A stretch of DNA of 12,434 bases from Phoronis ovalis (Eukaryota > Phoronida > Phoronidae): NCBI GenBank assembly GCA_028565635.1, contig JAOXYB010020549.1, positions 1,535 through 13,968 on the forward strand, written 5' to 3'. The translations under genes were made by a program, and so were the position numbers. The stretch's first letter is position 1. Each line of letters starts with the position of its first letter. Below, piece after piece: positions 1 to 8,668 of the stretch. A model generated the notes under the pieces. The model did not search any database, had not been told where the DNA came from, and saw nothing but the letters and a program-made list of their open reading frames with translations.

Positions 1-410
1 AAAGTCATCCTTTTTACGCATTTTTGTTCACGCACATGAGTGCCAACAATTGATCTAAGTCGGACTCCTGGGTATCTACTATGAACAAGTCATATTTTCC
101 AAATCATATAATAAAAAATTTACAGAATACATTTTTTTCCAAAAAAATACTAGAAAAATGCAAGTGGGAGTTAAGTTGTCATGTAATAAGACTAAACTAC
201 ACATTTGTAGGTTGTTATTATAGGCAAATGATAAAGTTATAAAATTTGTAATCTTATATGTAACAGTCATCAGATATATCATACAGACCTGCTTTTGCAT
301 GATGCTTTGTTGCATTTCTTAACATAATGCAAGTGCATGTTGTACTATGTATGTGTAAAACGGCATGTCAGACTCGCAAGAAGTGTTCATTACTGTAATT
401 GTCTTTTCAG
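1..410 (+). other. HAUS4 intron or upstream sequence, 5' exon not found
   Basis: No coding exon can be supported here. The stretch ends in a good splice acceptor (polypyrimidine run then cag at 408-410) that opens the first visible HAUS4 exon, so at least its 3' part is intron. All three plus-strand frames are broken by stops within the first 60 bases. No segment resembling the expected HAUS4 N-terminus joins in the required phase 0. The start codon of the gene probably lies upstream of the window. Confidence 0.6.
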
Positions 411-542
411 ACCAAAGAAACTTTAAAACATGAAAAATATATATGGTTACAAAATCACATCCTTTATTTAGAGCTGCAGCAGTTATTACTGGAGTATGAA
501 TGGAAAGAAGTGGAATCAGGCATTAAGTCTCCTGACATACAG
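411..542 (+). CDS. HAUS4 coding exon A (first in window)
   Basis: It encodes 44 codons in phase 0 to phase 0. The acceptor is gtcttttcag (401-410) and the donor is CATACAG|gtatct. It corresponds to the helical segment containing HEKYIWLQNHILYLELQQLL (fragment residues 7-26), which matches the W-L-x(3)-I-L region of vertebrate HAUS4. The last 24 bases of this exon and its donor are duplicated in the following intron. Confidence 0.88.
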
Positions 543-3500
543 GTATCTCAGCCAAGGGCATTAAGTCTGCTGATGTAGAGATATCTCAGCCAAAGCATGA
601 AGCAAATATTATTTGGCATAATTTTTTCACACTTTAAGTTAAATAACTATTTAAATGAAAAAATAGACAAACAAAGGCATTAAGTCTTCAGCCAAAGCAT
701 TAAGTCTACTGACATACAGGTATCTCAGCCAAAGCTTTAGTTACCTTTACTAACAAAATGTTAAATCTGCTTTTTTGGCTCATGTAAAATAACAACACAC
801 CAAATTATGCGTGTGTTTATTATTAGTATAAAGTTCATTTTTGAATTTAAAAAAATGGGAAATTGTCCATTTTCTTGCATGCAAATATAATCAATTTATT
901 GGCATTTAGTTCCACAGCTTGGTCAGGGAGAGCTTAACTCTGTCAGAACTTGGAGACTATGTAGAATGCAGCCAGAATCCAGAGTCAGAAACCACATTAT
1001 TGGGCCTCACTAGGGAAGAAGTACACAAGCGAAATCCATATAAAAAGGTTTTGTTATATCACAACATTGCTTTATATTTTGTATTTAATAAAATTTACAA
1101 AAAATTTGCAATTTCTGAAATCTTGATAATTTTATGTGCAGTTAGATGATATATAGTTTACAGGAAATGGTGAAGGTACAGGAGCTGTCACAGTTTATGC
1201 TTTTGTTTCACACAACTAGCTCTAACACTTAGCCAATGCTTTCAGGCTTGTTCATTCTTTGAACCATCTCAACTCTACGTATATTTTTGGTATACTTGTA
1301 CATGTCAATGTCACTCTCTGAATAATTTTTGTTTTAGCATGTTAATTCCATTCAACAAAAGCTTATACCTGAAATTGAAGACAGAATACGTCACAAATGT
1401 GATAGTCTTGTCAGTTTTTACGAGCCAACACACTTAACGGGTATGGTATACTGAATGAACTTTTTTTTATATATGTTATTTATCAAGGGTGGTCAGTGGG
1501 CTCAGTAGCTTTTCCACTGGGTTGACATGCAGAAAGTTCTAGGTTAGAATCTAGGCTAAGCTTCTCAAGTCCCTGTGACACCATCCCTTCTTCATTGCAA
1601 AAGCCAATTTGCATTCAGGAGAATTATTAGGTAGACACATTTCAATAGGCAGCAATTTTAATTATTACTTATAGTATTTTAAATGCAAATCACTTCAACC
1701 TTAATTGATTTGCAGTGTGGTGACCAGCATTTAGGGGAGGCTTGTATGTAGTGGAAAACACAGTCAAAACTATTTCAATTCTTTTCTTTCAGGGTTTTTT
1801 TAATGAGCAATTAGTAATGTGTTTTTCATTCTTTATCTTTCTCTAGCCTTAGGCTTTAATAAATGAAATGCATATTTTGTATTTCAGAAAATGAAGAGTT
1901 TACATTTGCAAAGTCTTCACAGCTGCCATCGTTTTTGGAAAAAGATAAGATGATGTTAGAAAGTGAAAGAAAATACTTGCGAAAAGATAGAAATGTCAGA
2001 GAGAGGCAGTTTTGGCAATACTTCCAGGTCAGGAAATAACTTTAGTTATACATTGTCATTGATAGAAAACCATCATTGGCTTCTATCTAGGTCAATATTC
2101 ACTGCTCAGGTTGAAAAAACTGCATATACACCTCACTGGAGTTAATATTTACTATTTAATCAATAAAAGTGTCCTATATTGGGATGTTTAATTTTTTTTA
2201 ATTACCTCAGAATATAAATCTCAATTGGCTTTCTTTCTCCACCCAGACGTCATATATATAGAATACGCTTATATTTGTTCAAGAAATGAAGTAGCTGTTG
2301 TCTTTTTCTGATAAAAACGCAATCAATTGGTCCTAACACACTGCTTTTATTGCATAAAACTCAGTAGCACATCAATGTTTTTGTTTTTTTAATGAGGCCT
2401 TCAACTTATTTGCAACTGCAAAAACAAACTTATCATCAGGTACATTTACTGTTTTGATAGTGAATAACTGAAGTTAGTATAGTCGAGGATACATGAGCGT
2501 CCGATAAGTGTTACCTTACTTTATGAATCATCTGATCGTGATGAGGTATCCACAGGGGGCATTCACACCTGTTTATAGCTTTATAGGTTATTTCAAAAAT
2601 TTTGACAAGTTAATTTCCTTTCGATGAGACCAGTATCTCATTAACTGGTATATACAGAATCTTATTATCACTGCCTCTGAATTATGTTCCTGGACCTGTT
2701 GTTCACACGTATGAATTCCCTTAGTGGGTGCCTCGTCATCGTTCAAGAAGTAGGTAAACATCAGACACTTATGTTTCCCGACTTTAACTTATTACCTGCT
2801 TCGTGAATGGAGGATTATAGTTGGTTGGCATATTGACCTTTCTCAAACATAATAAAGAATGTCAACACTAAATATCAGGACACTTTTTAAATTTTTTGAA
2901 ACAACCACATTTAATATAACAATAACTTATGTTATTGATTACCTTTACAGTGGTTTCAGTGCAAAAATATTAAAATACACCATGGATTTTGTTGTATTCT
3001 GTTTGAAAGACATTTGTTGTTCATACTGTAAAGTTAGTATTCACTTCAAAGCTCTTTATGTGATATCACATAACTAGCATGTTTTCTGTCCAACCTCTTT
3101 TAAATTTGGAATAATTTACCACAACTGAGATATATTATTATTATTTGTTATGATCAGATAGTAAGTACCATGAATATTCCCCAATTTATTAATTATTGTT
3201 TAAAAAAAATACTTTTTATTTGCTAAAAAACTAAATTAATTATATAACCAAATCGCTGGTGCTATTCAAAATGGTCCATAACAAACTATGGGGGGGCATT
3301 GTTTTATTTGTTAAAAATACAGTTAGCATGAATTTAGATCATTGCATTTTCCTATGTCACTAAATGCCAATTAAATTTCCCGCATTTCGCATGCAAGTCT
3401 CAAAATGTTCCTGTGGCATAGCTAAATCTTAAAGATTAAGAAAATATTTATTTTTATGATAAAGTGTAATATGGATTTTTCATGATTTTTTATTTAAAAC

Positions 3501-4530
3501 TAAATGAAACGGCATACCAGCTTAGCCTTGAAACATTCATTTAATTTTGCACTCCATATGACTTACAACTGAAACAAATGGCACCTTATTTTTTAAGGTA
3601 TAAACTAGGTATGAAAGTATTCATAATTACTATTTACTGTGTAGGCATTGACTGAATCCCTAGCAATATTGGAAGAGCTGATTAAAAAACATCGTCTACA
3701 GTCTCAAACAGAGAATGATGCGGTAACTAGCGAATGGCTGATGGCTCGATGTGATGGGATGTCCATAAAAATCAAATTGGTTGAATTACAACTTTTGTGC
3801 GATACTTACCAAGCGGAAGCAATTGCTGCTTTGAAAACAATTAAGTAAGTTGCTGTCAAAACCCACAAGGGCAATAGGTCTAGCATATGTGGAAATGGCA
3901 CCATTTCCTAAATGTATCACGCGCCACATTGCTATGTATCCTGTCAAATGTTATAAAATGCAAAAAAGTGATAAAGTTGAACTGGGTAAGTATTTTCCAA
4001 GTTTTGTTTCACAGATGATGTCCCAACTTTTGCCCTAGCCAACGATGGGAAATGAGTAATGATTAGATGTTTGTGGTTGCATAGATGTTTGAGAATTTTA
4101 CTGAGAGAAAACCGCCTTTTTTAACTGACAAAATATTAGGGTTTATTTCTGTAAAAACAGGTTTTGAAATCATGGGAATAATTTCTGTAAAATGAAGTTA
4201 ATTCGAGAAGTTCTTTAACGCATAGGACATATCGATTTAGACTTAAATATTAAAAGAATTGCTTCATAAAATTTACTCTTTTGGAAGTGCTGTAGCTTGA
4301 AGATACTCGCCTCAAATATTTCTGTTAAATATTTCAGCCATCACTTGGATATAGGCTTACATGGTAGTCAAGTAGATCTGAATAAAACTAAGCAAGCTTT
4401 AAAAGCATACGAATCTGTGGACATGGGTTTTAATAGCCTTGTACAAGAATACACGAAGTACCAAAGTGAAGTTGAAAACAAACGTTGGGCTTTGAAAGAA
4501 CTGAAGCAGAGCTTGGAGAAAGATGTGTGA
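411..4530 (+). CDS. HAUS augmin-like complex subunit 4, six exons, 5' partial
   Basis: Join of 411-542, 910-1047, 1338-1440, 1888-2027, 3645-3844 and 4338-4530: 906 bases, giving 301 residues plus TGA, with every exon phase agreeing. HAUS4 belongs to the eight-subunit augmin complex, which recruits gamma-tubulin to the sides of existing microtubules so that spindle microtubules branch. Within augmin it sits in the coiled-coil part with HAUS1, HAUS3 and HAUS5. Family identity rests on co-linear similarity to what I remember of vertebrate HAUS4. Landmarks are an FH pair opening the second exon, RIRHKCDSLVSFYEP in the third, KKHRLQSQ and LLCDTY in the fifth, and the C-terminal hallmark ENKRWAL (fragment residues 284-290). 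The C-terminal 130 residues are predicted helical and coiled-coil. Human HAUS4 has 363 residues, so about 60 N-terminal residues are missing upstream. Intron phases are 0, 0, 1, 0, 2. The gene converges on the minus-strand gene ending at 5803. Confidence 0.93.
519..735 (+). repeat. Minisatellite-like copies of exon A end plus donor
   Basis: A unit of about 38 bases that begins ggcattaagtct and ends tatctcagccaa occurs four times: 519-556, 557-595, 676-696 (internally deleted) and 697-735. The first copy is half exon, half intron: its base 24 is the last base of HAUS4 exon A (542). Copy 4 preserves the whole CATACAG|gtatct donor and differs from copy 1 at essentially one internal base. Copy 2 has lost the donor (tagagatatct). 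Reading through the true donor at 543 meets an in-frame TAG at 576-578, so using the copy-4 donor (720-721) would truncate the protein. Confidence 0.85.
910..1047 (+). CDS. HAUS4 coding exon B
   Basis: It encodes 46 codons, phase 0 to phase 0. Two acceptors compete: tttag ending at 909 and ccacag ending at 917. Only the 909 site keeps frame with exon A, and it adds FHS, which fits the conserved FH pair of vertebrate HAUS4, so I chose it. The donor is AAG|gttttg, a weak match to consensus. Retaining the intron would add 33 residues before a stop ending at 1149. Confidence 0.87.
1338..1440 (+). CDS. HAUS4 coding exon C
   Basis: The acceptor is tttttgttttag and the donor is ACGG|gtatgg. It has 34 codons plus one base (phase 1 out). 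It encodes a helix ending in the RIRHKCDSLVSFYEP segment, which lines up with the EEQLKKKC..L..YY-P region of vertebrate HAUS4. Confidence 0.88.
1441..1887 (+). other. HAUS4 intron C-D
   Basis: A 447-base phase-1 intron, gtatgg...tttcag. Apart from the SINE-like head, I see only AT-rich sequence and a pyrimidine-rich stretch before the acceptor at 1886-1887. Confidence 0.85.
1486..1557 (+). repeat. Decayed tRNA-derived SINE head
   Basis: The segment reads like a degenerate tRNA: a D-arm-like ggctcagtagc, an anticodon-region-like cactgggttgacatgcagaa, and a box-B-like GGTTAGAATCT (1542-1552; RNA polymerase III consensus GGTTCRANNCC) flanked by CTAG on both sides. It is too degenerate for a functional tRNA. 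Its tract-rich setting inside a HAUS4 intron fits an old SINE insertion. The body downstream (to about 1640) and the ends cannot be defined by eye. Confidence 0.5.
1888..2027 (+). CDS. HAUS4 coding exon D
   Basis: The acceptor is ttgtatttcag and the donor is TTCCAG|gtcagg. It enters with two bases completing a Glu codon split with exon C, then 46 codons, phase 0 out. It encodes a charged helix (DKMMLESERKYLRKDRNVRE) that matches the start of the long coiled-coil half of HAUS4. Confidence 0.87.
2028..3644 (+). other. HAUS4 intron D-E, largest intron
   Basis: A 1617-base phase-0 intron. It contains the inverted-repeat element at about 2481-2783. The rest is AT-rich with homopolymer runs (including seven G at about 3291-3297). 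The open frame at 2859-3077 is low-complexity and hydrophobic, has no family resemblance, and is not considered a gene. Confidence 0.85.
2481..2783. mobile_element. Decayed inverted-repeat (MITE-like) element
   Basis: The left arm 2481-2572 aligns with the reverse complement of about 2699-2783. The outer part agtcg-gga-acat-ag-gtc-gat matches at 20 of 25 columns, with one gap. Further in, gtt-acc-tactt, gatgagg..cc-cac and attca-ac-tgt also match. Differences are mostly transitions, plus several short gaps, as expected of old copies. The arms enclose about 126 AT-rich bases without coding capacity. That spacer contains two mutually exclusive 6-bp hairpins (ATGAGA 2624-2629 with TCTCAT 2636-2641; ACCAGT 2629-2634 with ACTGGT 2644-2649). 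I could not fix the ends or a target-site duplication. It is probably a non-autonomous DNA transposon or foldback element. Confidence 0.6.
3645..3844 (+). CDS. HAUS4 coding exon E
   Basis: The acceptor is tactgtgtag and the donor is ATTAA|gtaagt, a perfect consensus. It has 66 codons plus two bases (phase 2 out). It encodes ALTESLAILEELIKKHRLQS and then a segment with MARCDGM and LLCDTY, the most readily recognised HAUS4 stretch. The first codon of the exon is GCA at 3645; the ATG-like start at 3648 is only TTG inside the exon. Confidence 0.93.
3845..4337 (+). other. HAUS4 intron E-F
   Basis: A 493-base phase-2 intron from gtaagt to atttcag. An open frame at 3850-4038 begins inside the donor region, has no homology I recognise, and is treated as chance. 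Nothing else was noted. Confidence 0.85.
4338..4530 (+). CDS. HAUS4 terminal coding exon F
   Basis: One base completes an Asn codon split with exon E, followed by 63 codons and TGA. It encodes the C-terminal coiled coil with FNSLVQEYTK and ENKRWALKEL, the strongest HAUS4 signature in the window. The normal C-terminus is present: vertebrate proteins end within about 10 residues of the same point. Confidence 0.94.
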
Positions 4531-5802
4531 ATGGAAAAGAAGTACAGAGTTTTCTCATGCATCTAGTCTCCCCCTAATACTACGCATGCAAACCAAGCAT
4601 ACATTCAATAGAAATTATAATGACTTATCAAAATTAAAAATAGCTGTTATGTTGAGAATTTTTTCCTGTTGATACATTGTATATGTTTTATGTAGTATAG
4701 TATCATACATGTATTCATTAATATCATTTTGTATAGTTTTGTTTCCTGATTTTTAAAGCTCAGATAAACCTTTATTTATAGCATAATTGATTGGTAAAGT
4801 TTGCACTTGTATAAAAACAGGGAGCAGGCAGTAAATCAACTGATGAAATAGCCGTGAGAAGACTCCATTGATATATACTATGTAAACTTAAGACTGGCAG
4901 TAGTTCTTGCGGTAACACTGTATAGTTCTCTCATGAACTGAAGGTAGAGAATAATATTTCATATAATCTATTTTGCTGTAGAATGAACACTATTAAATTT
5001 ACATTGTATGAATGTGTGTTTGACCCTGTATCCTCCTAGAGATAAAATTAGGAAACTATAATTTATCTTGACTGTGCAATCTTGGCTTATTATCATTGAT
5101 CAATCTCACTGCTGAAAATTCAGTAGCCAGTTAATTGAGGAGATTCAACACCACAAGTCTTTGTTTATTTATGTTTAGTGAATTACTATTCAAAGTTAAG
5201 GTGGCGTATAGGTAGTGCAGAGGACGCTTCTGTTGCATGCATTTTTACCTGTGTCCAGCCAATTTTAAATATAATAAAAATTCTCGAAACCAAGGTTAGT
5301 GAAAATAAGGATCTGATATAATTTGGTTAAGGACAATTAAATGTAAAACTATTTCTTTTTTCGAAATTATGTCATATATTCAAATTCAAGCGTTGTTTAT
5401 GCAAAATTCTGCCAAAATGCCCTTAGCAGCACATGTATCATGAAGAAACATCCATACAACTGTTTAAAGTGACAGTAATCATCAGTGTGCTTAATTAAAC
5501 AGAGCTCATATAAAGTAAATCCAATATGTAATGTTATATTAGTATATTAAATTTAATGTATTCTAACAACCAGAATGGAACTCGAACATATTATATACAA
5601 TATTTACAATAAAATGTATATTGAATGTCTGTTGGTTCATATTGTTTTTGTAACTAATCACTGTGATTCAACTTGTTTAAACATAAGGCCTTTAGAGAAA
5701 TTAGCAATAAAACAGACATCAATCGAATAAGTCTACTAATTGGCCATAATAATACTTTATAAGTAAACAGAAAGCTTACTGGCCCCAATGATAATTTAGT
5801 TG
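4531..5802. other. Convergent intergenic region, HAUS4 and orphan gene 3' ends
   Basis: About 1.27 kb of AT-rich DNA between two convergent stop codons. It should contain the 3' UTRs of both genes. No open frame of note, RNA gene or clear repeat was recognised. Small palindromes such as attaaatttaat (about 5547) are expected by composition. Confidence 0.7.
4633..4638 (+). terminator. Candidate HAUS4 polyadenylation signal
   Basis: ATTAAA lies 103 bases after the HAUS4 stop and is followed within 20-60 bases by a T/GT-rich stretch (gttatgttgag, ttttttcctgttg). AT-rich DNA gives many such hexamers. A canonical AATAAA appears only near 5270. Confidence 0.35.
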
Positions 5803-6801
5803 CTATTTCGGATCCTGCTTCTGAAATTTAAGAACTGGGAGCTTGTCTTTTGGTTTAGTAGTTTTTATGTTTGGTTTGTCCGATTCAAATAATTCGCGTT
5901 TACACTTCCAACAAACATAACCTGTAAAATTCTTATAACACTTCAAACTACTATCAAAAGCAACTAATGAAGCGTCCACATGATCCGCTAATTTTTGCTG
6001 AGTCCGTTTTGCACTTGTTTGACAGGTACGTACTGGGGGATTTATACCCGTTTTCTTTGACAGTTCGATCAACGTAGCCGTCCTTTCTTCTATTTTTGTT
6101 TTGGCGGTATGGATTTCGGTTTCCAGCTCATCAGCACGCGCTTGGTAAGTTTCGATAACTTTGGCAATATCCTCTGGTAGTTCATCTGAAGGGGCGTGAC
6201 CATGTTTAATTATAATTTCTTTGATATCATTAACAATAGTTTCTTTTTGCTCTTCAAGCTTTTTAACTGTTTCTTGATATCTTTCTATTTCATTCTTGGT
6301 AATTTGTATCTTAATGTCATGTGGTACGTCCAAGCTTTTCTTGAAAACTGTTTCGTTGAGTAAATTTAAACCTCTTTCTAACTTAGCTGTTTCTTCGCAT
6401 TGTGCTTCGTAACTTTTTCGTTGCCTATCATAATCGTGTTTCAAGTATTTGTAATCGTGTTGCAATTTTGCCACTTCATCACATTTTTTGTCAAGCTCAT
6501 TGCGAAGTCGCTGGTAATCCAGTTTGTGATATTCAAATTGACTTTCAATTTCAACTTTATTTCTTTCCAACTTCGCAACCGCATCACATTTTTTCTCGTA
6601 CTTTTTTTTAAGTTGTACAAAGTCAGCCTCGAGCATTTTATTATCACTTCGATATTGTGTTAGCTGGGCAAGGTTTTCTCTGTTTTGAGAGCAGATTTCT
6701 TCCAATTTCTCATGAATCGTGTCTCGTTCCATTTCAACGGTGGATATATACGTTTCATCTACAGCCTGCTTGTAAGATTGGCGTCTTCCTTGCAATTCCA
6801 T
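5803..6801 (-). CDS. Intronless coiled-coil protein with Cys-rich C-terminus
   Basis: 332 residues in one exon; I do not recognise the family. The start is ATG at 6801, with A at -3 and G at +4, and an in-frame TAA 48 bases upstream (6847-6849) closes the frame. Residues about 20-150 are a continuous coiled coil (hydrophobics spaced 3-4). It contains three related segments centred on KKCDAVAKLE (70-79), KKCDEVAKLQ (105-114) and AQCEETAKLE (133-142). Residues about 165-250 form a second helical, Glu/Lys-rich section broken by a PSDELPED loop (204-211). The C-terminus changes character: C260, C288, C297 and C300 (CWKC at 297-300), then a Lys/Pro-rich basic tail. The Cys cluster could bind zinc, but no known finger spacing fits. 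Neighbours give no functional clue. Lack of introns between two intron-rich genes allows a retrocopy origin. The expected location is cytosolic or cytoskeletal, as there is no signal peptide or membrane segment. Confidence 0.82.
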   Translation of the reverse strand: MELQGRRQSYKQAVDETYISTVEMERDTIHEKLEEICSQNRENLAQLTQYRSDNKMLEADFVQLKKKYEKKCDAVAKLERNKVEIESQFEYHKLDYQRLRNELDKKCDEVAKLQHDYKYLKHDYDRQRKSYEAQCEETAKLERGLNLLNETVFKKSLDVPHDIKIQITKNEIERYQETVKKLEEQKETIVNDIKEIIIKHGHAPSDELPEDIAKVIETYQARADELETEIHTAKTKIEERTATLIELSKKTGINPPVRTCQTSAKRTQQKLADHVDASLVAFDSSLKCYKNFTGYVCWKCKRELFESDKPNIKTTKPKDKLPVLKFQKQDPK

Positions 6802-8668
6802 AGTTTTACTCGAAAGGTAAATGAATATCGCTATGCAGTACGTACTTTATCGCTTAGGTAAGCTTACATATAAATCTCAACGTCTTACACTGTAAGCAAC
6901 AGCTGAAATGCTTCACTTTGATCACAGACCAATATCGACTTGGATTAGGATGTTCCTGATAGTTCTGTTCAATTACATAACAAAAGTAAAGTACTGATTG
7001 TTAGTATGACTGAAATATTTCTCATAATTGTTTCTTGTCCTTTACAATAGAATAACTTTTATCATCTCAATATTTGTATAACTGTACTTTTAACTAAAAA
7101 ATATATTTGCACTGTCCGAATGGTATGCTTTTTATTCAAGTAACTGTTCAGTCGGTTGCTAGTATAAACACCATTCATACTAGTTATGAGTCAGTTTATT
7201 TTTAGTATTTTGTTATTAAGCGTTAATCCGTAAATCGCTGAATACAATAATGTATTATTCTTCTAACATTAACATAAAATTATGGCATGTGTGCTTACAA
7301 TAACTTTAATATCTTTCATTGTTATTTATTGTTGCTAGCTTTATACCTTCTGTGTGCCGGTTTTAATCAAATGGGTGTAATACGTAAACATGTGTATTGA
7401 TATAGGTATAAAAACTTTCAATATGAGAAAAATAATATTTTCCTGCTTCGGCGTCAAAACAATTTAAAATAGGAATGACAACATAGTGAACTGAATAGAC
7501 ATTTTGCAGAAAATGGTTTCGTTTTCCAATATTCCGAAGAAATGAAAGCTTCGCATTCTTATATACTTATGACTAGAAGGAATTTGTCATTCTCGGCAAT
7601 AAATTTGAAACATCTTTAATCTTGCTTTCTATGTGTAGTATGTCTTAGTCCATAATATCTCTATATAACTGACATCGTATTTTATTTTTAGTGTACACAA
7701 ATATACTTGAATCCACCTGGTGGCAACTTGTTTGCTGACAATACACTTTATCGCAATCGGTATAAGGCAATTATCTCTAAAACGGGAAAGTGGGAATATC
7801 ATTCAGTGCCAGCTTAGCTGGGTGCAAGTTTATGGTCTCCCCAAGCGCTATAAAAAGCGTAACGAATACATTTACCAAGTGTATCCTACTCCCCTGTGTC
7901 ACCCTGAAAATCGTATATTAATGTTAATGTTTTAGTGGAAAAGATGTCGAAATATTTTTTATCAGCGCGAGTGGTATAGTACTTAGCAGGGCTTTAAATT
8001 TTTAACTGTCGTGTTTATTTATATAGAAAACTTCCTGTTTTGCAAATCCACATTATAACTTCCCTATAGCCAATTGTAGCTCATAGTTTGACCTCAGCAG
8101 GTATCAGCCATAAGTAAATAAACCAAGAATTTTCACCTGTCGCATATGTGTGCAGGGTAACAATTCGAAATTTAAAATTAGAAGGCGATTACTTACTACA
8201 AACTTTATTTAGCACTTCATACATAATGCCTTGAAAAAATATTGTCGAGACTTTTCCCTCTTTCCTATCTAAAATTGATATTACAGTTATGCTTAAACAA
8301 GACTATTTAAACTTTGGGATATAGAGGTAAGTTATCATCATGTTGGTTATGCTACCAATAATTAAAAGAAAGTAACAATGGTAATAACTGCTGTCTTGAA
8401 ATCTAGTTAACAAATGGAAGGAAGCAGAAGAAATAAGTCAAATTAAAGAAGTGCACAATTACAACTAAAGATATGAAATTATTATATATTATGCTTTTCA
8501 ATTAGTTATTACAATTAAATTTCGATCTTCTATTTTGATTAACGACAATATTCTGAAAATGAGTTTAATTGCAAATGAGCTTAATTTAATGTTAAACAGT
8601 TTTGTGCATAAATACTAATATTAAAAAAGTAATATGTCGCTAACTTATAGACAATGTGTCAAAGTAAT
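6802..8668. other. Intergenic region between the two minus-strand genes
   Basis: 1.87 kb, AT-rich, with no supported gene. It should contain the promoter and 5' UTR of the coiled-coil gene (just above 6801) and the 3' UTR of the SLC10 gene (just below 8669). The stretch at about 7710-7920 is noticeably richer in G+C than its surroundings. A 71-codon open frame there has no recognisable similarity. ATTAAA hexamers on the minus strand at 8564-8569 and 8585-8590 are candidate polyadenylation signals for the SLC10 gene. Confidence 0.65.
7159..7183. repeat. 7-bp perfect hairpin
   Basis: CTAGTAT (7159-7165) and ATACTAG (7177-7183) are perfect inverted copies around an 11-base loop. A weaker outer pairing AACTG/CAGTT lies further out. 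No function can be assigned, and a chance origin is possible. Confidence 0.4.

Noticed and set aside
1-60. Possible N-terminal HAUS4 exon with HPFYAFLFTHM in one frame
   Set aside because: The frame stops within 20 codons, no donor gives the phase 0 needed by exon A, and the resemblance to the NPxF-type region is only a few residues.
79-315. 78-codon minus-strand open frame
   Set aside because: Low-complexity AT-rich translation inside a presumed intron, with no family similarity.
2859-3077. 72-codon plus-strand open frame
   Set aside because: It lies in the large HAUS4 intron, has hydrophobic AT-rich composition, and shows no splice or homology support.
3850-4038. 62-codon plus-strand open frame
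   Set aside because: It begins next to a perfect donor (gtaagt at 3845) and sits wholly in intron E-F. Splicing from 3844 to 4338 restores the HAUS4 frame without it.
5200-5265. Possible second tRNA-like SINE head (box-A-like TGGCGTATAGG)
   Set aside because: No box B at the expected distance and no cloverleaf pairing, so a box-A-like string alone is not enough.
6400-6663. Plus-strand open frames of 69 and 87 codons
   Set aside because: They are antisense shadows of the coiled-coil gene on the minus strand, a common effect of Glu/Lys-rich codons.
7720-7935. 71-codon plus-strand open frame in a G+C-richer patch
   Set aside because: No recognisable domain, no good start context and no neighbouring exon. 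It was also considered as a tRNA or SINE, but no convincing A and B boxes were found.
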